A stretch of 64,000 nt of DNA, taken from NCBI GenBank assembly GCA_018697195.1, contig CM031879.1, forward strand, positions 47,098,134 through 47,162,133, written 5' to 3'. This document shows, one piece after another, positions 54,659 to 64,000 of this stretch (its first letter is position 1; every line of letters starts with the position of its first letter). Made by a program: the position numbers and the translations under genes. This DNA is from Certhia americana (taxonomy: Eukaryota; Chordata; Aves; Passeriformes; Certhiidae). The notes beneath the pieces were generated by a model. The model had not been told where the DNA came from, ran no database searches, and was given only the letters and a program-made list of their open reading frames with translations.

Positions 54659-57600
54659 TTAATCAGAAAACAGGCTAGCAAATGATTTTCTCAGGTTGCG
54701 GATGGTCTCAGCTTTTGCTTCATCTTCAGTGGCATTTCCTCGCTGAGGTGACTCAGATATGCTGAAGCTGTTTGTCAGGGACTGCGATTTGCTGAAAGGA
54801 AAAACAGTTCAGTCTCAGCGGGAGAAGGTGGGAATTCAAAGCTGGTTACTCATGCTTTGTGTTTCATCACACAGACAAATGCAAGGATAAAATGAGAGGT
54901 TGGCACGAAAAATATCCATGTGCTAAGACAACCAGGAATGGGGGAGGAGGGACAGAATAGGGCATGGGCAAGTGGCTCAGTCCAAACTGGTAAGCGTTGA
55001 TGAAAACATCTGACTAGAAGTATGCAGTTGCCATTTGGTGAGGCTGCTGTGAGAAACCCTTAAGTAATTTCACTACTAATACAGAAGAATGGATTAATAT
55101 TGTTAATTATTAATAATTAATATCTCATCAGCCTTACCAGGAATGATGGCCTTGGCCTTTCAGCTGCTAGAGCACCAGAGGCTGGGTAAGTTGGTATCCA
55201 GATCTCCTGCAACATGTGCTGTTTCCTGCCCTTCCTTGTCCTGTCTGCTCTGATTGTCAACTCTAATGAAGGTCTTTGGGTTTACCACACTGCTCCTGCT
55301 GGCTGAGTATCTGCTAGTGGTCAAGTTCAGATCAGGACTGTGCTTTTGAGGTAAATGTCCCAATTTTCCCTGCTACCATGTTTAGTTTCTTCTGGTCAGT
55401 AGTAGGTATCCAGCACAAAATCAGACTGGAAAAAGTACTTGAAATATGTATAGCGTGGTGACTGCATCCTTAGCACCAACACTTTGATCTTTAGGTATAC
55501 TTCTTTTAGTTTGCTTTGCTAACGTAAACATCATCACTGAAAGCTTGTTCTAGAACATCACTCCTCTACTTCTCAGAAATTGTCTTCTTATTCCTAGCCT
55601 ATATTTTGTTCTGGCCTGTCCCTACCTATTTGCTTGTGTTAACTTCTAGTCAGCATCAGACTTCTTTTTGGTCAGTTTTCCTGCCATGGTGCCAGCTAGA
55701 TATGCTTCACAAAGGGTGACAGCAAAAGCTGCTACCAAAGATCCAAAGATAATCCAGCTGTGTGCTCAGCTCCAGAGGAGTGCTTCCCCATACAGTCACC
55801 ATCTGGAATTTTATATACGTGATTAGAGCCACTTTCACTTTCCCCTGTCTCCCCTGCCTTTTTGGTACCAAATGCAAAAACAACCTTTGTGGCTCCTTCA
55901 CTTAGGAAATAGTGAAGGAGTAACTCCTGTTGAGCTTTCTGGCCAATATTGTGCTGTTTGTGGCCTGTCAGGATTATACACCCTGCTGGGAAGGCAGTGG
56001 CTGTGTTGATATGGCCAGGGTAGAGCACACAATTAACAGCAAGCACATAAAGAAGAGGAAGAGTGTGAAATTGTAGTGATGTCAAGTACAACCAGTTCTT
56101 CCTGATGAGAGATCACTGGTGGTGTGTTATGCCAAGAGATTCACATTTACGTCTGAAGTCACTCACAGTTGTGCAGGCCTTTGTCCCTGGGGACTGCTGC
56201 CTGACAATGGGTGATACCTTCTCCATGTCAGCTCAGGTTAGTTTTTGGACAGCCTTATTTTAATATCTACAGACACTAGGAGTTTTTCAGAGACTTACTT
56301 CAGGTGTGGGTGTGGGGTGGACTGCTGTTTGGACATTTCCGTGGGGCTCGGCTGGCTGGGAGCCCGGCCTTGGGCAGGAGGCCTAGGCTGCTGTGGAGGG
56401 AATGCGCCTGCCTTGGAGGCCTGCACTGGAGAGGACCCTGTTGCTGATCGGACTTGCTGTGGAGATCCAGGTGACCTTTGCTGCTGAGGAGAAGTGGACT
56501 GGGGACTCTGGGGCTGCTGTCCTTGAGGAGACAGCCGCTGCTGTGGGGGTGCATTTGTTCGTGAAGGCTGAGAGCCTTGTGGCTGGCGTGGTCCACCTGA
56601 AAGGGACATGCAGATATAAACATGAGGAAATGCACGTGGTGGGCAACAAGCATGGAACATCTCTATGGAAGGACGGGTTTTGTGAAGAGGAGAGATTCTT
56701 CAGAGTAGCTTCATGGAGAAGAATAAGGCAAATCCTCTCTTAATAGGCCTAAAATTGGTGTCATGCCCTCCTCTCTGCAGTTGTCCATTTCTCTATCTTC
56801 CTCAGCACTAAAGAAATCCCTCCACTCTCCCCAAAGGGAGTCACTTCAACCTACCTTGCCCTTCATGTATCCAGTGTTTCTTATCCTTGGTGAGCAATTC
56901 CTGCTTGGGGAAGGAAGAGTCACTGGAGAAGCAACTCTGCGGGAAATGTAAGCTGACCCTGCTGGTTTGAGTCAAGCAGTCCCTTCATGGGCCCAGCAGT
57001 TTGATGTGAGACATTCCATCCTATCACTACTCATACCTCTGCTCCAGAACCATCACCAGATACCTTCAGTTGCTCTAGTAGTGGACTCTCAGAACTGAAG
57101 AGGATGTGGAAAACAATTGGACATGACATGAGAAATTGCTGGACGTGACAGGTTAATACTGTGAGACTGACGAAAGTTACAGATAGTGTGGTGAGGTCTG
57201 GCTGGATTTCACAGGTGGTTAGAGGAGTAACATGAGAAAAAGTTTTACAGAGAATTGAAGGGGAGTACAGGAAACAGATGGAGAGTAGTATCTTGCAAGG
57301 CTCATCAGTAATAGTATGGAATGCCAAGATTACATAGATGTGTTTGGTATCAGAAATATTCAATTGTGGATGAAACAAAACTGTGACCAATGAGGAGAAG
57401 ATAATTAGAAGAGGATGTTAATTTGGTAGAAGGTTGAAATGGAGAAAGGAAGGGAAGGTGGCAAAAATGAGGGTCTAATCAGTTATGAGAACTGAGTGGT
57501 TGGTGCGATCTGGCTACCCATGGGGCAGCCTTGTGCTACATCACCTTAGTGTACATCAGGATAATAAGCCAAACCTGTTGTTCTGACCAAGCCAAGTAAG

Positions 57601-60600
57601 TCAAACTTGCTTCTGCTGTCAGGATGAGCTGGGGGACATGGTGTCTTGGTGACATGGGAACTCCTGGACAGATGGATCACTTATCCTGACATTGCAACAT
57701 AGATGCAATGATGTCCCAAGCCTGACAGCATTAGCACCTTCTCATCACTTCTTAACACTTGTAGCTAGCCAGCTTTGTGCAAACACAATATATTCTGTGC
57801 CCAAAATACTGCTCCAGTGCCAGTTTGAGTGGCCTTGTTTTGCTGAGCCAAGTCCTACTGCTGGGATCAACTGGATCTATATCAAATTTTCGTCCCACTT
57901 TCTGAGCTGCTGTGGAATATAAAGCAGACAGTATCTGCTTTAATGGTACACTGAATTTGCTGCCTGCTTGGTAGTGAATTGGAAAATGAGCAAAACCTTT
58001 ATCCTGATGCCTTCTATTTAGAAGGCAAACTGATAGGATGCAGAGGCATCACTGTCATGGGAATCAGAGAACTGTACCTTGTGGAGGAGGCCGTGGTTGT
58101 GATAGTTGTCCAAGCAGAGGTCCAGTCTGAGATTTCATTGTCACAGGCTGAACTTGTGGAGGCTAGAGGGAAAAAAAGCCAATCCATTTAATACAGAGTC
58201 CCCAAAGAGAAGCCCTGAGGTAATACAGGAACTGTAGAGTCATGAAGTGTTCCTTAAATACACACTCACACACATGCAGCATCTGGCTGGTAAAATCTCA
58301 TGGGACGAAAATGGAGAGGTGAGTTAAAAAGAGCATAGAAGTTGTTTGCTCACAGGGAATAACAATGAAGTTACAATTTAGAATGTTTTTTAGGCAATCA
58401 GGAATTACCAAATGTATATGGCCCGAGGGGTTCTCTTAGTCCCATCTCCCATTTTGGACAGTTGCCAGCACCAGATGTTCTGAAGGAAGGAGGGATGAAC
58501 CATGGAAATGTCTATGGAGTAATCATCTCTGTGCCCTAAGGGGTCTCCTCTTGATTGCTAATAAGCATGGGCCAGCTTCAGCCCTGAAACATGAAGCTTA
58601 TTATCTGCTCCACAGAATCTTTGCAAGAGTTTCAGATATTATGTTTTGATAATTTACATCCAGGCCCTTTGAGCCTTGCTCAACTTTCAGCCTCATTGTC
58701 TTTCCCATTTCTTACCTCTGTTGCTTTGTTCTGAGTTTTGAGACTAGTTCTCACAACCTGCCCATGCTAGGCCATTCATTATTTTGCAAAGCTTCACTGC
58801 CCTCTCTCTCATTCACCTCCTTTCTAAAGCCAAGAGACTTTAGAATCCCTCCAGTCCCTCCATGGGAATATTTCCAAGCCCCTAATTGTTTTCATCACCA
58901 ACTTCTCTTTCCCAGCTTTGTAATTTCTCCTGCAGATGCCAGAGATGGGTCTGCTTACATTTTTCCAGATGAAGCAATATCTGGGTTCTCTGTATACATT
59001 GCCAGTTCATTTTTCCTGCATCCTAATTTCCTGCTTTTCCCTTGTCAACACAACCATAGTCTGAGCAATGGTTTTTATTAGCCTGTATGTGACAAAGTAT
59101 TTCACAAGGGAATGGCTGGTGCCACTTGAAAGTTCTGCACATTGTTTATGCTCTCCCTCTCTCTACCCCCAGCTTAGTTTACCCTTCAGTCTTCCATATG
59201 GAGTTCCATTTGCTGTTGTGGTGACTGAACATACATAGCTCTGTCAGATGTTCTTCACTGCCATCCCTGGTCCTGACTAACACAAATGATTTGGTGCCAT
59301 CTGCTCTTTCTTCTCTCTCGCTGTTTAGTCTTTTTGACAGATATTTTAATAAACAGATTAAGCAATGCAGAGCTGCCGCACAAAGGGCTGGTCCAAAATT
59401 AACAAAAGTCTGAGTAAGCCTATTGCACAAAATTGTTTATGAAAACCAGGGAAGCTGGAGACAGATAGGCTGGTACATGCTAGATTATTTACATGCAGAG
59501 CATCATGATAAAAGGGTCTTCAATGCTCCTGAAAGGTCAGGGGAATGAGCTAAGTGATTCTGGAAATGGGAAGAAGTGTTTCATAGTTTGAAACATTGAA
59601 ATTAGTTTCAACTGACTAACATAAATGTGATGAAGCTGCCCTTCCATCTTTTGCACTATTTATCTGGGACTTGCAAATGGATGGGGAAGGAAAATTTGGG
59701 AATTTTCTATTCATGGCTTCTAGCACTAAGTAATTTGGGAACTAAACCTTGCCTTGGTGTTGATGAAACTTAACTGTTCTAATAATGAGATTAGACTAGG
59801 CAAAGAAAACTAATTTGATCTCATATTCATATCTATAGCCTCTCCCTAGAGTCAACCAAAGCGTCTCAGAGATAAAGGCAAAACAGGTTTTTGAGGCTGA
59901 GAGATGAAGGGGTCAGGGCCACCCCAAGGTCTTCTACCTTTGGAAGAAGTGAAGTGAAGGGAAATTCTGGTGGTGGGTCAGAGAGGAGAGGACAGAACCA
60001 CTGTGTAGCCATGAGACCAGGTTTCCAGGTTGAAGGCATGAAAGCAAACTTGTTATTATCTTCTCTTGTCCTGGGCTCAACCAACCCATTTATCAACATG
60101 GCCAGGCACAGTATTGAAGTATCCCCTCTGCTAACTGTTTGCAAGAATTAAAATTTCTAGCATCTCTATCTGAGGTCAGCTTCTGCTAAAAAATAAAACT
60201 TTGCCTTTTAGCCACTCCATGCTTTCTTTTATAGCTTGTCTGTTACCTTGCCTTAGGCTTTTTGACTAGCTACATCATTTGAACTGATTGCCTGTTATCT
60301 ACCACTTCATGAAAGAATTCCCAAAGAAATGAAAGGAAAAGAATCAAAAGGAAATTAATGGAACATTTTTTTTCCTTTGCAAAAAAAATCATGTGATAAC
60401 TTTCCTTAGCTGTGGTTTCTGCTGATTTATTTATTATTCTGTATTCTTCTTTAAATTATCATTGAGATACTTCATAAAGTCTATGACTTACTTGTCTAAA
60501 TTTTTCTACATTACTCTTACAGCTTTCAAACCACATATTTTGTATTTGCTGTACACCAGTCCTCTAGAGCAGTAACTGTTTCTAATGATATTGCACAGTT

Positions 60601-63268
60601 TTTTTGGCAGCGTAGCCACTTCCCAAATTCAATTCATTGTATGTGGCCATCTGGAGTTGGGGGATTAATAATTTTTAAAAAATAACATTTATCACCGATT
60701 TAATAACTGTTTCTTTTTTTTTTTTTTTTTTTTCTTTTCTGTGTTATTCTGATCAGGAAAAATGATAATGAGGTAAAGAAGTTCCCCATTTCCAGAAATT
60801 ATATTTACTAGAGGCACAATGCTGTCCCTGTTGTCTTCTTTTCCTCCCTTAACTTTGGATGATCCATAGAGCCCATCAATTGTTTGGTAGGGTTCCATCT
60901 TCTGATAAACTCAAAGAACTTGTTTCATTCTTTCCTCTATCTGCTCCTCAAAATGAATTTCTGTCCTTTTCGCATTTTGTTTTATTACTTGTATGATGCC
61001 ACAAATGGTCTTCTTAAATGTCAGATTTCTAAATTTGAAAGATTCTTTCCCTATTGATCTTGAATGTCCTTTTTGTCATTTAACTCTACAATTTTATTTC
61101 TCACATTCTTGATCCAGAAGCAGATCAGAAGTGTATATATGTATTCTGGAAAACAGTGGTTTATAAATAGCTTATAGATGCTTATATAGCATCTATACAG
61201 TTTTACTGCTAGGGAGTTGATTAATTTTCTTTTCTCATGCTCATGTCATACCCTTACTTTTCAATACCACATTTGTCCCTTGGACATTAAATCTAATGGT
61301 ACACACACACTATCTGAATTTGTACCTGGATATTTCTTATGGCAAAGTCATAGGTGTTTTTACCTCCCTCTGAATTGCTGTCCCACTGTGATATTTGACT
61401 TGCTTCTAGATAGCTGAAGTCTTAGTGTTGTGACTTGTTACTTTTCCATCTATGTCAATTCCATGCACTCCGTTTCATAATTTCTCAGTTTTTCTCAACC
61501 AGAGACTAGTATAGAGTCCAATAATATGTATAGTTGTCCTATTCATACCCAGAGGATATTCAAGGATTCATATTTCTATGTATTCAGTAGTGCTGTCTTT
61601 ATATTTAGAATTGCTCTTTGTATTCCTTTTGTGGAAGTCTTCATCCGTAGCTCTAGTTCTGTATCTCACCAACCTCATATTTAACTATTTCTCTCTGGAC
61701 ACTTCTAACCATTATAACACCATGTTAGTAATGTAGCATGTACAATTTTTGTGATGTTTGTGGCACAAAGCTCTTTCTCTTTTCATAAAACTCTCTAGTT
61801 AACATGTGGTTAATTATGTGGGTTTAGTTTTCTTGAATATATAAACAGGCATTTCTGGGTTTTATTCCTGATGAAGACCCTTTTCTTATTTGGCTCTTCT
61901 ATTTGACATCCTATCCCTTCAAGATTTGTTTTGTTCTTGTTCTTCTTTGTTTTAATTTAGGTCTGCTGTAATCCAATCCAATCCTGAACCAGTATATTAT
62001 GGACATGGAAAACAGACGCATCTGTCCATATTCTCAGTTTCTGTTGGCTTGACCTTTGCTCTTAGCTCATACACTCTATATCTTGGCTATTTCAAATGGT
62101 AGCTCTTGATTCCACTTTGTAAATGCTATCTCTTCTGTACCACTTTCCCTGCCTCAAAGCATTTTCAGCACCTATTAAATGTTTGCTCTTTCACTCTAGC
62201 TAAAACTTGGAGTTACCCTGAATACCCTTCATGCTGGGACCTGGTTTAGCTGGAGCGGACTGTTATGTGACAAAGGCAGAGCACCATAAAGTACCTTCTC
62301 CCATTTTTCTGTCTGAAGTGAAAATGAAAATTGTAGCAGTGTGTTGCAATCAGTTTTGTCCCTCAATCTTTGATCTCTTGTCTCTTCTGTTGTACAGATT
62401 TGTTGTCCTCAAACCTCACTTGTCCCTCTCTTAGACACTGAAAGAGGTGTAGCAAGTACACCTGGGATACTCAGGTTATGTTCTGGGGTGTTTCATTTAT
62501 ATCGAAATGCCCCTGGGAAATGTGGCAGTAAAATTAGCTGCATTTGATACTCAAATGGATGTACACAGGAAGAACTAAGGGGTCAGTTTAAGTGTAAAAG
62601 TAACAAGTTCATATATATGTTCAGCTTTAGTAAAACATCCACCTGATGAAGGTGGCAAAGGACATCTCTGAAGAAAAAACTGCAGTAAGGAATGGGACAA
62701 GTCTTGCTGGAGATTTCCTCTTTCTGTTCCTGAAAGCAGAAGAGGGATGCAAAAACTGGAATGAAACCTATCCTGAGGATGATGTTAGACAGAATTGAAA
62801 TTGGGTATTGGAAGTACCTCTAAAATGCCCATCTTCAATGTGAAACAATGAGTTGAGCAAGTCAGAATGTCTAGATGAAGGGACATGCTACTTGTGTGAT
62901 GTCATATTTATCTGGAAGGAGAGTAAGGGAGGGAGATGTGTTCCTTAGGGGCACCCACTTCAAAGAGCCTGTGAGAGTCTCCTTTGGAAGAGCAGGAGTC
63001 AGTCTTTCCAATGTACCCCATATGGGACTGTTCAACTCTCTGAGATGTCTGACTGCCTACACACTCAGCAAGGAGAGAGACAGAGAGAAGTTCAGGGGAG
63101 TAACTTGGTCACAAGGTCTCTATTCACTCATACCCAAGGCCTCAGTGGTGACGGTGTAGATCCAGCAGTGATGACAAGCTGAGTCATTTTGGAGACAACC
63201 AGATCAGCTATAAGTTGTCTGTCCTCTTCTATGTGCTCCCCAATCAGGGGCATTGAGCTGTCCATCAC
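54659..63268 (-). CDS. SYN3: SYN3, synapsin III, C-terminal exons (5' part outside window)
   Basis: Four minus-strand coding exons in transcript order: 63134-63268, 58078-58162, 56299-56596, 54659-54791. Splice sites and phases agree and they total 651 nt (216 residues plus TAA). The first carries the end of the conserved C domain (MDSSMPLIGEHIEEDRQLIA, then ADLVVSKMTQL). The next two encode the Pro/Gln-rich region (GPRQPQGSQPS; many SPQ/PQQ). The last is the conserved E domain (KSQSLTNSFS ... KAETIRNLRKSFASLFSD). Synapsins tether synaptic vesicles to actin and bind ATP; the E domain mediates oligomerisation and vesicle-cluster regulation. The choice of SYN3 over SYN1/SYN2 rests on its position next to FBXO7 as in mammals and on the tail sequence. 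No break is seen. Confidence 0.95.
60714..60733. repeat. Poly-T run in SYN3 intron
   Basis: About 20 consecutive T between SYN3 exons 58078-58162 and 63134-63268. I recognise nothing else in the roughly 5 kb intron apart from ordinary A/T-rich sequence. Confidence 0.9.
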
Positions 63269-64000
63269 CTGTCACAGGAGGCAAAACCAACAGTTAGTAA
63301 GGTGGTTTCCTGCTGACAAGGACCTGTTTCAACTCACCTCTTACATTAAACTGTTTTGTGTCTCCACATCCTTGCCACTATCTATAGTCACTGCTCTCCT
63401 CATGCTGAAACATGCTTGACTTTCCCAGGTATGGGATTTTGCTTAGGGCTTTTTTTGAAATGTACTTCCCCCAACTCTCCATCTTCCTTGCCTTCAAAAC
63501 CTGGGAGCCAAGCCAAGACTTATGGCGGCTGGAAGCTTTCTAAATCAACTTAATACAAATTTTCTCCTTCACATGTCCTGAGGAGATGTGTCTGATGGAT
63601 AGTGTCTCTCTGGTATTCTCTCACAGTATTTGGGGGTGTCATTGCAACTTAAAGGGCCACAGGAGAAGAGAAACTATATGTACTGAAGCCTGAGGAGATG
63701 AGAGCAACAGGCACTGGAGGAAACCAGGAAACATTTGGGATTAATGAACACAAAGCACTGCACCCTGAGAGGAAAAATAAACACCACAGATGTGTAATGA
63801 ATAGGATGTCACCGAACCAGCACCAAGCACAGGAAAATAAACTTGGTCTCTGCTTGTCTTCTTGATAATGCTGTGATACAACTGCTTCCCAAGCAAGTTC
63901 TACAAATCTACTGGGGAAAACTGGGAAGCAAGACTGTGGAGGTGGGGGAAGGAAAACTGTCAAAGGGTCTTTGAGGTAAGAAATGGCCTCACAACAATAA
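63269..64000 (-). other. SYN3 intron (3' edge of window)
   Basis: Sequence upstream (in transcript sense) of the SYN3 exon at 63134-63268. No further synapsin exon is recognised before the window ends. Confidence 0.6.

Noticed and set aside
56245..56743. Plus-strand open frames over 56.2-56.7 kb
   Set aside because: They are shadows of the SYN3 Pro/Gln-rich exon on the minus strand, which has proper splice sites and phase.

Overview
The window is vertebrate nuclear DNA, most likely from a bird. It holds multi-exon genes with GT-AG introns, CR1 LINE 3' ends (including the ATTCTATG tail), an avian-type endogenous-retrovirus solo LTR, a CpG-island promoter and one 100-N assembly gap. There are no bacterial operons and no CRISPR array. 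Most long open frames in it are spurious. The coding exons below were located by translating around splice sites and comparing with protein families I know.

Layout. 537-15327 (+): the last 11 coding exons of RANGAP1, from part-way through the leucine-rich repeats to the stop codon, followed by a roughly 1 kb 3' UTR. 16.4-25.9 kb: no gene seen; one CR1 fragment and simple repeats. 25.9-28.6 kb: a compact block of tandem and inverted repeats. It contains a 1.1 kb 7-bp-period array of TGACCTY units (nuclear-receptor half-sites spaced as DR1), a ~30 bp TGATGTCA minisatellite, a 0.5 kb purine-rich array, a 52 bp-arm GC-rich inverted repeat, and three tRNA-Lys-like copies. 28.6-31.0 kb (-): three exons of a BPI-fold gene, best matched to BPIFC, the third cut off where it meets the repeat block. 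31-39 kb: no gene identified. 39.25-39.65 kb (+): a possible 3'-terminal exon of an unidentified gene. 40.05-41.3 kb: CpG island with a six-copy 23 bp repeat. 40550-48724 (+): complete FBXO7 in nine coding exons, 528 codons. 54659-63268 (-): the last four coding exons of SYN3, convergent with FBXO7.

Interpretation. The order BPIFC(-), FBXO7(+), SYN3(-) is the same as in mammals. RANGAP1 lies megabases away from these genes on human chromosome 22. The repeat block lies between RANGAP1 and the BPIFC-FBXO7-SYN3 segment, and BPIFC stops within an exon at the block's edge. The simplest reading is an old rearrangement or insertion point that truncated BPIFC and became filled with satellites and tRNA-derived repeats.

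The genes do not form a functional unit. RANGAP1 drives Ran GTP hydrolysis at the nuclear pore, FBXO7 is an SCF/proteasome adaptor, and SYN3 is a synaptic-vesicle phosphoprotein. The most novel-looking items are the DR1-like array, the tRNA-Lys/hairpin cassette, the BPIFC truncation and the YY1-like repeat in the FBXO7 promoter.
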